From Pratylenchus scribneri (lineage: Eukaryota > Nematoda > Chromadorea > Rhabditida > Pratylenchidae), in the NCBI GenBank assembly GCA_030063045.1, contig JAQSEB010000140.1, positions 186,001 through 250,000 of the forward strand: 64,000 nt of DNA. The letters are read 5' to 3'. Shown piece after piece: positions 27,087 to 37,368 of this stretch (position 1 is its first letter; each line of letters begins with the position of its first letter). A model generated the notes under the pieces. That model searched no databases. It was not told where the DNA came from and was given only the letters and a program-made list of their open reading frames with translations. The translations under genes were made by a program, and so were the position numbers.

Positions 27087-30000
27087 TCATTTTCCGTCGC
27101 CGCTTTTCTTCGTCTTCTTTGCCTTCTTCTTTTGACCACCGCCGGTCCCGCTGTCATCATTGTTTTCCTTGTTCCCACTTCCCTCCGGCAAAATTTGACC
27201 AAATTGATTGCCGCCCATTGCCATCACCGTTGAGCATGATCCAATTCCGAACATCATCGCATTGATTTGTTGGGACATTTCCTTGTCCTTTAAATAATTG
27301 ATTTGAATTTTTTTTATTTAATTTTATAAATTAATTTTTTAAATATTTTATTTTCAATATTTTTTAAAAAAATCCTTAATAAAATGTCAAAAATACAAAA
27401 TTAAATTAATTTCATTTTTTTAATCTTTTTTATTTGAATAAAATTATTGAATTTACCCTAAAAATTGGGTGTCGAAAATTCACTTTTTTTCAGGCCATAT
27501 ATATGGCCATAAGTATGTTGATGGTCATATTTAGGTATTAGGTTAGGGCTAGACATTCGGTTAAAAAAATAAATGGGTTTTACCCAATTTTTATGGGCTC
27601 AAAAAATGTGGATTTTTTGAGCAAAAAATTATGGATAAATTTCAATGATTTTTTTTATGATAAATTAAACAAATTTTATTTTGTATTTATTTTAAAAAAT
27701 TAATCTTTTCCTCCAAAAATAATTTAATTTTAATATTTAATTTTATATTTATTTTAAAAATAATTTTCCCACCTCCACATTGTCATTCGCATAAATCAAT
27801 TCATTTGCATAGACCACTTCCTTTGAACGGTTCATTTCCTCTTCGCCCTCCTCCTCTGCCTCTTCATCTTCCTCTTCATCCCCTTCCTCCTCTTCTTCTT
27901 CATCCGATTGTGTGGATTTGCCCTCGTCTTCTTCTTTGTCACTTCCTTCCTCCTCCTCCTTTTCCTCTTCCGGCGATGCATTGGAATTTTTGGCCTCCTT
28001 GTCGCGAATTGCCTTCCGCACCTAAAAAATAGAAATTTTATTAAAATTTTAACTAAAAATTAAACTAAAAATTATTTTAATCAAAGATTTTAATTTTTTA
28101 AAATATTTAATAGGTAAATACCTGCATGCAGAGCACCCCGAGGACATTCTTCCCTTTGCCCATCATCGGCAGGTATTTTACTTTATCCTCGGTCAGATCA
28201 ATGGGGAACTGTTTAAAAAAATGTGGAAATTATTAAATTTAATTAAAAATGGAAAAATTATTTAATTCAAATATTTTAAAAATTCAAAAAATGAAAAATA
28301 AATTTTTTAAAATTCAAAAAAAAATTAAAATTTTTTTAAATAAAAATTTATAAATTAGAAATTATTTAATTTAAATAAAAAATGAAAAATAATTAAAAAA
28401 ATAGGAAATTATTTATTTGAAAAATTCACAAAATGAAAAAAAATTTAAATAAAAAAAGAGAATTAATTTTTAAATAATGGGAGGGAAATTATTATTTTAA
28501 AAAAATCAAAAAATTAAGATTTATTTTATTAATAAAATTTTAGAAATGAGAAATAATTATTAATTTCAAAAATTTTTAAAAAATTCATAAATTAAAATTT
28601 TTTAAAAATTCATCCAAACCAACCGAAAGGACTTTTCCCTCGTTATCCTTTGCCCATTGGCGGATTTCGGCCTCATTCATGCCAACGGCAAACATTGAGT
28701 CGCGGTCGTATGCCTGACAAAGGATTGCATCGCCGGTGTTCATCAATTTGTCGCGGAGGTCAATGTCCTGGTTGAATTTGTGCCGGAGGCCGTGAAGAAG
28801 GACAATCAGCCCATGGGTGTTCTTCCAATTTTCGACCTGATGAGGGAAAAATTACATTTTGAATTAAATTTATTATTCAAAAAAATAATTCTAGTGTTTT
28901 AATGTTTTGAAGTTTGATCTACACTTATAAAATAAATATAACCAAAATTGGATAGAGCTGGTCAAGAGACGCATTGAATGGTAAATAATTTGTGATGGTT
29001 TGGTCAACAATTAAAGGGCATTAAACGGTTTAAACCCATTTTGGTTTGGTCAACAATTAAAGGGTATTAAACGGTTTAAACCAATTTTGGTTTGGTCAAT
29101 AATTAAAGGGTATTAAACGGTTTAAACCAATTTTGGTTTGGTCAATAATTAAAGGGCATTAAACGGTTTAAACCCATTTTGGTTTGGTCAACAATTAAAG
29201 GGTATTAAACGGTTTAAACCAATTTTGGTTTGATCAACAATTAATTGGGTATTAAACGGTGTAAACCCATTTAGGTTTAATGGTTCAAAACTAATTTAGA
29301 ATTGTTTAAATCCAAACCAAAACATAATAAAATGATGCTTTTTTTTGGAGGAGATTTATCTATTTGGTTTTAAGGTTTGAGTTTGAGGGTCTAGGATAAA
29401 CCACTAATTAAACTTTTTCAGACATTTTCAACAATCTTTTTTTCTATTATTTTTCTCTTCAAAAAATCTATTTTTTGTGTGGCAAAAAATTAATTTTATT
29501 AAATTTAAAGAATTTTAATTAAAATTAAGTCCCCTAAATTTACCGTTTGATTCGGAATTCCATAGTTTCGCAGCAGATCCCGGGCCTTGGATTTCGCCTG
29601 AAGTGGATCCTTGACTGCTCGCATCAATTGGGCCTGATCGGGGCCGGCCAGTTGGAAAATTTTGCATGCCTAAAAAATAATAAAAAATATTTTAATGAAA
29701 TTTAAACAAATTTTCACCTGATAGTAGTGCTCAATGCTTGGATAGGGGTGCCCGTCAATGTAGATGTTGCACTGAAAAAAATTGGAAAATTAATTAATTT
29801 AATTAAATTTTAATATAAAATATTAATTTTTTATTTAATTAGAAAAATTATTTTTTAAAAATTACATTAAAATAAATTAATTATTCAATTAATAAATTAA
29901 TTAAAATTAAAAATTATTCAGTTTAATAATTAAAATAAAAATTAATTCAAAATATAAAAATTTTTAATTTATAATTAATTATTTTACTAAAAAATCAGTA

Positions 30001-30282
30001 AAAAATTTAAATAATAAAATAAAATAAAAAATTTCAGTTAAAAATTAATGAAATTAATTTAAATTTAAAAAATAATTTTAATTAGAATTTCCAAAAAACC
30101 CGTACGGGATAAAGCGTGGAGAGGAAATGGTCACGGCCGTGGAAGCACACCAAATTGTTCTCCCGGACAACATAATCCACTGATTGCACTGTGGCCGGCG
30201 CATTCACAACGGTTTGAGGGCGCAATTTGGGCGGTGGCAGCGGTGCTCCCGGTGGACGGCGACGAACTTTACCGGTTCCCAT
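27087..30282 (-). CDS. NADAR-domain protein with acidic and lysine-rich tail
   Basis: Seven exons in frame, 368 residues: 30282-30106, 29771-29718, 29669-29544, 28836-28624, 28208-28122, 28021-27773 and 27287-27087. Residues 47-59 (FHGRDHFLSTLYP), 66-80 (GHPYPSIEHYYQACK), 123-125 (WKN) and 137-155 (RHKFNQDIDLRDKL, then MNTGD) match the NADAR/YbiA family in order and spacing, with Glu73 and Asp155 in conserved places. NADAR proteins act on ADP-ribose-linked substrates; bacterial members hydrolyse riboflavin-pathway N-glycosides or remove ADP-ribose from guanine. The substrate here is unknown. After the domain comes an FPIDLTEDKVKYLPMMGKGK segment, then a very acidic stretch (about residues 220-275, E/D runs) and a C-terminal tail ending QKKKAKKTKKSGDGK. 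The tail could mediate nuclear or chromatin association; this is inference. The exon 6 start relies on an ATTTTTTAG acceptor. Confidence 0.82.
28930..29420 (+). repeat. Family 1 repeat with internal tandem amplification (NADAR intron)
   Basis: Starts with CCAAAATTGGATAGAGCTGG. It then repeats a unit of about 47 bp containing TTTGGTCAACAATTAAAGGG and TATTAAACGGTTTAAACC about five times between 28990 and 29270, and ends with the usual family 1 tail. It lies between NADAR exons 3 and 4. Confidence 0.75.
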
Positions 30283-30796
30283 CTGGAATTTAAGAGAATA
30301 TTAAATAAAAATTTAAATTGAATTTCTTCCCAATTTTACGTCTTATTAATTAATTCTTCTTGTTTTGGGTTTGGCTTAAATCTTGATAAATTTTTAAATC
30401 CGTTAATTAAAAGGAAATGAAAAATGAAATGAATAAAATTCGAATTATAAAATTCAAGTATCCAATTTTGAACTTATTTCTTAATTTAAAAATAGATAAT
30501 AAATAAAAATCCGTAATTTATTACTGCTTGCTTCCAAATTAGCTCTATAACCATAACATAAGTATTGTTCCAAAAACGTCTCAAATGCCCCCCCCCCCCC
30601 TCCTCCCTTCTTTTCGTCTTTGTCATTTTTGCCCTCATCTTTTGTCTTATTAGTCTTTCTTCCCTATTTTTCGCCTCATCTCTAGTCCTCGTCTTTATGA
30701 TTAGAAATATTTCGTCATTTTTATGTCAAAAATGATTTGGATCCCGGACGACCGTATGAAGCAATTTACCAATTCTTTGTCTTTTTTTCTCCCGTT
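30283..30796. other. Short intergenic region with a C homopolymer
   Basis: Lies between the NADAR start codon and the stop codon of the next minus-strand gene. It contains a run of about 13 C at 30588-30600 followed by pyrimidine-rich sequence. No gene seen. Confidence 0.5.
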
Positions 30797-32184
30797 TTAT
30801 TGACTCTCTTCCTTCGTCCAATCGCCCTCGTCCTTCTTGGGAAGAGAAGAGGACGAGAACGATGAGACGAAACGTTTTTGGAACAATCTCTATTCCTCCA
30901 CATTACCTTTGACATTGCATTTTGTTGTGGTGGTGCGGTTGCCGGAGCATTCCACGCGCTCAACGGTTTCATCGGCATTGGCCCAATTTGAATTTGCGAA
31001 AAGTTGGCCAACATTTGCGGATTCATCGGTGCCTGGTATTGTTGTTGTTGAGGCTGTGGCTGAATCGGTTGGCGTTGTTGTTGTTGATCGTAGGCCGAAA
31101 AGCTCATGTATGGCGTGAATGGTTGGTCCAAGACGAAATCCTCTGGCTGGACACTGCCCATCATTCCTCCCATTTGCTGCTGTTGCTGTGATGGTTGACG
31201 ATATTGCTGGAAAATTTTGAGCAATTATTGTTATATATTTTTATTCTATAATCAGTCAAAACTATTTTGATTTGACTATTAAGTTGATTGGTTGGTGTTG
31301 GTGCGGTTCATTTTTATAAACTAAAAGCACATGCGCCATATGGCCCATAAAGCACAAAGATAGCTCAAAAAATAGGCCAAAAAACCAAGATGAACCGAAA
31401 AACACTATGATGGCTTAAAAGCCTTAAGATTATTGGAATCTTTGTTTTGTTTTAAATTTAAAATACCAAAAGTTGGAGACTAAATTTCAATCTAATGATT
31501 TTTCAGAACCTAACATAATTACTTGGATGAGAAGTCAAAGAAGACCAGTGTGACAATTACAAGTTTTAATATTAATGTTCTTCAATTAATTATTTAATTG
31601 GGATGGAATTGGAAGAATATTAAAATTTTATTCTCAAGGTTTTTAAACTCAAGGTTTTTCAAAACCTTTATTTATTTGAATGGGAACACTAGATTTAGAG
31701 ACCAAATTTCAACCTCAAGATTTTCCGAGTAGATTATTTAAATCTTAATCTTTCGGTTTCTCACTCAGAGATAAGATAATTTACTTGGCATGGATGGATG
31801 GGAAATCAAACCAATTCTCCATCTCAAGGTTTTCAAAAATAAACATTTGATTTTGCAGTTTAAAAACCAAGTTTCAAACTTAGGGTTTTTTAAATATAAA
31901 ATCAATAAGAAAAAAACCGTGAATTGCGAAGTATTTTTCTGCTGTCCCACTGCTGGTCGAACGATGTCCATCATTCGCGGTGCCGGATTTGGATTGCCAC
32001 TGACCAACAAATGGGCGGATGGTGCGTTCGTCATTGCATTCAAAGGCAGCAGCTGATCGGCTTCAAATTTGTCGCGTCGTTTTTGGGCCGCCATCTTTTT
32101 GTCATCGAGCTGATGTGAACATATTTTAATTGTTGGTTTTGAATGATGAAATTAAACCTTTTTCAATGTCGCTGGTGTAGCCAT
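30797..32184 (-). CDS. Gln/Pro/Met-rich protein of unknown function
   Basis: Four exons in frame, 185 residues: 32184-32158, 32109-31918, 31206-30907 and 30835-30797. The N-terminus is MATPATLKKLDDKKMAAQKR, followed by a small charged helix. The middle (residues 74 onward) is rich in Q, P and M, with phrases QPEDFVLDQPFTPYMSFSAY and PMNPQMLANFSQIQIGP. It ends with KDEGDWTKEESQ. I do not recognise a family. The composition suggests a disordered regulatory or RNA-binding-partner protein. The exon 2 donor is uncertain: ACG|GTTTTT at 31918 is used here, and GCA|GTGGGA about 35 bp upstream would also keep frame. The last exon is only 39 bp and is the weakest part. Confidence 0.6.
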
Positions 32185-33344
32185 TTTTTTTTGTTGAAAA
32201 TCTTTTAATTAATTCAACTCGAATATTTAGCTTTCCTAAATGTAAAAATTAATCATTCATTAAAATTTGTACATTTTATTATTGATTTATTCTTTTTTTT
32301 TTTTGGTTTAATGCTTAACCACGAAGAATAAACAATTTTTATTCTAATGAATTAGCTTCATGAGCTTTTAAAAAGGATTGTGTTGGGACAATTTATTAAT
32401 TTTTCCCGAAGAGCCCCTAGGTAGGCTTGAAATCAGAAAAATGGAAATGCTCTGCATCTACTTATAGGTATGTGTGGAATATGGATAAGAGCTTTGGAAA
32501 ATGGATTGGCTTTTTTCTTTTTCACGTATTGCTATTGTGGTTGTGGGTCTAGCGCCGTTTAGTCATTTTTTTATCCCGGCAAAAGCAAAAAGACAAGCCA
32601 TAGCCAAGGCCAAGGTAGAGTAGAGACAGAGAACAAAGATATCGATCGATTATTTATGCAATGCAAATGCAATGCGTATTTGCGTTGGCTCTCTTGGCTG
32701 TTTATAGAAGAAATAAAATCACTGGCCCCGCATAGCCGCAGGCAGCGGTTAAAAGCTAAGCCGCTAGGCATTATTGATATGATGAAGTGAACAATAAAGT
32801 TTGTTGCTTGCAGCCAGAAGATGCATGCTTTACTTTTTACTTTGCATATGTGCATTTTTTTTATTAATCTTTTTTATGGATTTGGAAGGAATGAGGGAGG
32901 ATTAATTTGAAGACCACACGCTTAACAGGAACTGCACACAAATGACCTACTTTACCATTCTTTTATCACTTATCAGGAATTTTGTTTATTATCAAAATTT
33001 AGGTTTAGGACTAGAGCTTAGTTAAAGGAACATAGGAAAAAGAATACGAAAAAAAAAATTAAAAAATCAATGAAAATATTCTACTTTGGGTTTAGATCTT
33101 TTAGTTTCAGATCTTCATGTTTAAAGACCCATTTTAGATGATGCTGATGTCGTTCGTTTCTATTTTATCCAAAATCCAATTACCAATTACAGAGATTTTA
33201 AAATGGACAAATTTCCATTAATTCCAGTCTAAAATTTTCTCCTTCAAAATGTCAATTATTTACAACAATTTGATGTGAGCCGCCTTTTAAATTCATCCAG
33301 CATTCTAAAAATTCTTGGCTGCCCAACAACAATAATTCTCCAAA
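32185..33344. promoter_or_regulatory. Divergent promoter region with octamer-like motifs
   Basis: Separates divergent start codons at 32184 (minus) and 33345 (plus). A GC-richer patch at about 32560-32850 contains the repeated word TGCAATGCAAATGCAATGCG (about 32656-32675). That includes ATGCAAAT, the consensus POU octamer, near the palindrome ATCGATCGAT. This is suggestive of a control region only. The ORF at 32571-32855 is not supported. Confidence 0.35.
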
Positions 33345-34117
33345 ATGATTTTATCTTCATTTGGCTTCAATCAACCCTTCTTTTTCACTCTAATTGCGTA
33401 AGACTTGGAAATAAATTTGAAATATCCAATTTTTCTTAATTTTAAGCATTGTTCTCATTCTCCTCCTCACTTTGGCATTGGTGGGTGATGCGAATACCGA
33501 CGATGAGGAACACGATTATTATTTGGATGCGGCACCGGATGCTGTTCTGCCAACCTCTCCGAGAAGACAGGTTAATTAATTGTATAATGGATGTAATAAA
33601 TTTGCCAAAAAATGGCATTGAAAATTCCGAAAACAATTATAGCGGTTTAATGGTTTGTCTAACCGTTCAAAACCAAATATGTATACCCAAAATTGGATAG
33701 AGCTGTTCAAAACGCATTATGAATGGTATATAATTTTCATGGTTTGGTCAACAATTAATTTTAATTGGGTATTAAACGGTTTAAACCAATTTTGGTTTAA
33801 TGGTTCAAAACCAAAAGTTAGAATTGGTTAAACCCAAAGACAAAACATAACAAAATAATGCGTTTTGGATGAGATTTATCCATTTGTGTATAAAGTTATG
33901 GGTTTAGAAGTAAACCACTCAACCGTTACAATCTTTTGGGTATTTTCAATCTTTTTTCGGCCATAATCAATCTCACAAAAACATTAAAATTAATTCCTAA
34001 TTTTTTCAGTTCAAATTGGTCGGCAATTCGCACAAATCCCATCAAAGCCAACAATATGAGAAATTGCCAACACGGCGGTCAACCCAAATTGTCGAGGAGG
34101 AAGAAATCACCATATAA
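33345..34117 (+). CDS. Small secreted or single-pass peptide precursor, 94 residues
   Basis: Three exons in frame: 33345-33397, 33447-33570 and 34010-34117. The product starts MILSSFGFNQPFFFTLIA and continues IVLILLLTLALVGDA, a strong hydrophobic segment of about 22 residues that can serve as a signal peptide with cleavage near GDA|N. It could instead be a membrane anchor. The rest is small and polar: acidic NTDDEEHDYYLDAAP, then PTSPRRQF, KLVGNSHKSHQSQQYEK, LPTRRSTQ and EEEEITI. Two dibasic RR sites bracket a 22-residue segment that would begin with glutamine, as in neuropeptide-like precursors; this is inference. I do not recognise a family. AATAAA follows at about 34263. Intron 2 holds a family 1 repeat. 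Confidence 0.62.
33660..33930 (+). repeat. Dispersed intronic repeat, family 1, copy in small-peptide gene
   Basis: Contains AAAATTGGATAGAGCTGTTC, ATGGTTTGGTCAACAATTAA, TATTAAACGGTTTAAACC and the GGATGAGATTTATCCATTTG tail of the family. It lies in intron 2. Confidence 0.72.
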
Positions 34118-34414
34118 TCGATGATTAAATCCCATTCAATTAACCCCAAAATTCATTTTTTCTAGTCAAATCAATTTTAGCAAAAATCTCGTCCGGTTCT
34201 CACTGACACAAAATGTAATCTCGATACTCCATTTTTGTGTATTTTATTCAATTTAAAATTTTTAATAAATAATAAAAAAATGTTTTATTGATTTAAAATT
34301 TATTTTGACAATTAAAATTGTGTAAAAATAAGTAAATTAGGCAGCACAACTAATTAAGAAATAATATTGTTTTTGAATCTGTGTTAAATTCGGCAAATGT
34401 TCAGTGGAATTTGT

Positions 34415-36662
34415 CTATTGGGCTTTCTTCTCTTCTTTCCCTGCACCACCGATCACCTTTTTGCGTTGAACGAACATGTACCTGTGTGTAAAAAGAATAG
34501 AATTAAATGCCTTTTTGTTATTAGCTTTTTATTTATTTAAAATGCTTAAAAAAACTAAAACGGTTCAGCGGTTTATCCTAAACACCCAAACATTATAGCT
34601 TATACCCAATGGATAAATCTGATCAAGACGCTTCATTTGATAATGTTTTGGCCTGGGGTTTAACCAAATTCTAAATTAGTTTTGAAAGACTAAACCAAAA
34701 TTGGTTTAAACCGTTTAATACCCAATAAATTGTTGGCCAAACAATGACAAATTATTTACCATTCAATACGTCTTGACCAGCCTAACCAATTGGTTATATT
34801 TGGTTTGTGGATGATGTTAGTACAAACCCTTAAACCAAAACCACTAAAACATTATATTAATTTTGGTTTTATTTACTGGTTTTTTGATAAATTAATTCCC
34901 AAAAATTTTTTGAACTAACCCATAAAGTTGAGGGAAGAATGGAATGTAAATAAGGCACAGTCCAATCACCACATAGTAGAAATTGAACGCAAAATTGGCC
35001 TGGTTGGGCATTTCCAGTGTGAAATGTTTGCGTCGGGCAATTTCGGGAAGGGCAGCGAACATGGTCAACAGCTCACCGCCGGCGCCCATTGGGTAAAGGC
35101 CGATGAAAAATGTGTAACTGAAAGGAAGAAGATGAATCAAAATTGCAATTTTACGAATTATGTTTCGGCTAATATCGGAAATTGATTAATTCCGGTTTCC
35201 GGAAAAGCCAGATCCCCAAGCTGGCCAATTTCGGAAATCTCGGCTTATAGGCAACCCATAGATCAGAGATTAGGCTCATTCGACTCGTCTAGTCGATTTT
35301 ATCTATGAAATTTCAATTTTAGACCGATTTTTAGGCTTATTAGACAATAGTTTCCAAACCAAAACTGGTTTGGGTTTAATCGACGGTTCATTTCTAAAGG
35401 AGCTCAATTTGGTTCGAAATGGAAATTTCATAGACTAAATCGACTCTGCCGAGTCGAATTAGCCTCTCGAATTTATGGGTTGTCTAGAAGTCGATGAGAT
35501 TTCCATAATCAAATAAGTGCTTGGTTAATTCCAGAATTAATCATTTTCCAATATTAAACTGTAACATTTATTTATCTAATAAAAATCAAACCGCATCCAA
35601 GTCAAAACCCATGGGACGGCATTGAGTAAATTCAGGGCATAGAATGAATAGCGAATCACTTCGGTGATTGACCACGCGACCAGCAGCATTGGGACACCCA
35701 CACTGGTACGGGACTGAAAATGTACGAAAATAAATTTGGAATAAATTTTAAGTAAAATTTTACCAAGACCACTTTGTGTAGAATGCACCAAAGGACGGTG
35801 ACACGCGAGAAAACCTTAAGAAAAATTTTTTAAAAATTTATTTTAATTCTGGTCTAGAATAAATTTGTTATCTTATAGATTTCAAGGGGGGGGGGGATAG
35901 AACAAGAAATTGACATCCATTTCGTCATATCATGATATCTTTTGGTAAGATATTGCCGATTTTTTTTTATCAAGAAAATGCCAAAGGGAATCAGACCAAT
36001 TTGCAAAAATGTTATAAAAACCCTATTAAAACTCAATCAACAGAATTCGTCGAGCTAAATCCAACCGGTTTATTAAGGGTAATATTCCATTATTGGCAAT
36101 TTATAACGGAAAAATTTTCATCTTGATAAGTTATTTAAACTTAAAACTATATAATATGGAATATTGTCGAATAAAAATTTTTCTAGCCAATTTACACTTC
36201 GAGGACTAGGTCGATTGAATTATAATATTTTATGTTTTTTTTATTTAATTGGTATTGTTTTTCCCTGGCATTTTCAGAGGGTAAAAGTCGATCAATATCT
36301 TAACAAGATTGTAAAATATGACGAAAAAGATACTAGATTGGTATTCTCTAGGGCACCGAATAATTCCCTAAATTACTTTAATTACAAACTTGGGTGATTG
36401 TAGTGCCAATTGGTGAGCGGACAAGTCCGACGGCACAGTGCACAATCTGGAAAATAAAATTTAATTTCCCGTGAAACATTTTTTAATAAACCTCCAAAAT
36501 TGCGGCCGTTTGGAAAATTTTCAGCTCCATTTCCACATTTGCATACAATTGGGGATAGCTTAGGCCATTGAACAATCCATAGACGGTTTTGACGAGAATG
36601 CAGCCCCAGCCGAGGAATTGAACCGCATTGTAGGCCAATAAATATAGATCACCCGGTTTCAT
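34415..36662 (-). CDS. HACD: Very-long-chain (3R)-3-hydroxyacyl-CoA dehydratase
   Basis: Six exons in frame, 221 residues: 36662-36492, 36446-36390, 35814-35764, 35713-35592, 35117-34920 and 34481-34415. This ER membrane enzyme carries out the third step of very-long-chain fatty acid elongation, removing water from 3-hydroxyacyl-CoA. Visible family signatures are ILEIVHCAVGLVRSPIGTT, SRVTVLW, LLVAWSITEVIRYSFYAL and RYTFFIGLYPMGAGGE. Tyr142 and Glu149 in the YPxGxxxE motif correspond to the catalytic Tyr/Glu pair of yeast Phs1 (spacing of seven). Several hydrophobic membrane helices are evident. The lysine-rich end (KEEKKAQ) could act as an ER retrieval signal. The length equals that of animal HACD proteins (about 220). 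C. elegans hpo-8 is the likely counterpart. Intron 4 has a MITE and intron 5 a family 1 repeat. Confidence 0.92.
34566..34860 (-). repeat. Dispersed intronic repeat, family 1, copy in HACD intron 5
   Basis: Reverse-oriented copy: GGATAAATCTGATCAAGACG, AAACCAAAATTGGTTTAAAC, CAATGACAAATTATTTACCA and TTCAATACGTCTTGACCAG match the other members. Confidence 0.72.
35233..35504. mobile_element. 272-bp fold-back element (MITE) with about 85-bp arms
   Basis: Left arm GGAAATCTCGGC...CAACCCATAGA...TTCGACTCGTCTAGTCGATT...TATGAAATTTC is inverted at the right as GAAATTTCATAGACTAAATC...GACTCTGCCGAGTCGAATTA...TATGGGTTGTCTAGA...GAGATTTCC. Arms are about 80% matched by eye. It lies in HACD intron 4. A related half-element stands at 48837-48905 beside the satellite array. 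Confidence 0.8.
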
Positions 36663-37368
36663 AATTAGGTACCTATTTTTAGTTTTAACTTTAGCTTAAA
36701 TTATAGATTTAGTGAAAGTCAATTCATAATAAATAAAAAAGTAATAAAATTAAATTAAGTAAATTGCAATAATAAATAAGGAAAAGGAATAGAAATAAGG
36801 AAGCATGATGCGATTAATTTTTTGCTTGCAGATCTTTTTTGGATTTTGCTTTTTTCTATTTTTTAAGCAATTTATTTATTAAGGTTCGTCCTCCCTCCTC
36901 CTTCCTCTTCCTTTCATCTTCATCTCAACTCTAATAATTACGAAGAAAAATAAATAAATGAATTAAAAATAGTGGGAAAAATGATGTTAAGATTTAAAAG
37001 AATTATGGGCTCATTTTCGATTAAATAAATGAAGAAGAAGATATCAAAAAAATAATCGGACCACCTTCTTCCTTCCATTATCCTGCTGCTGATGAGAAGA
37101 GAAGAACATTTTTGGTTGATTGTTGACTTTTTTTTTTTATTTAAGAACCCATAAAACGCAATAATGCGAATATCTATTTTAATAACTGACCGTTCGTTAT
37201 TCTACTTTCTACTTTTTATCAAATTTATTCCAATTCCACCCCAACCCCAACAATTTTATCAATTCAAATTCCAAACTTAATATTTATTTTATTGATTTTA
37301 TTTTTTTTTTTCAGCTTCCAATTCAAATATTGTTATCAGCAGCAGCACTAAAAATAAACAATAATAAA
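36663..37368. promoter_or_regulatory. Divergent promoter region of HACD and idhg
   Basis: Contains both promoters. Just before the idhg ATG, a polypyrimidine tract ending TTTTTTCAG (37314) precedes the leader. It looks like a splice acceptor, either for a 5' UTR intron or for spliced-leader trans-splicing as is common in nematodes. Confidence 0.45.

Noticed and set aside
30588..35895. Homopolymer C run at 30588-30600 and G run near 35885-35894
   Set aside because: Simple homopolymers with length likely affected by sequencing; no associated structure beyond possible G-quadruplex-type potential that cannot be judged here.
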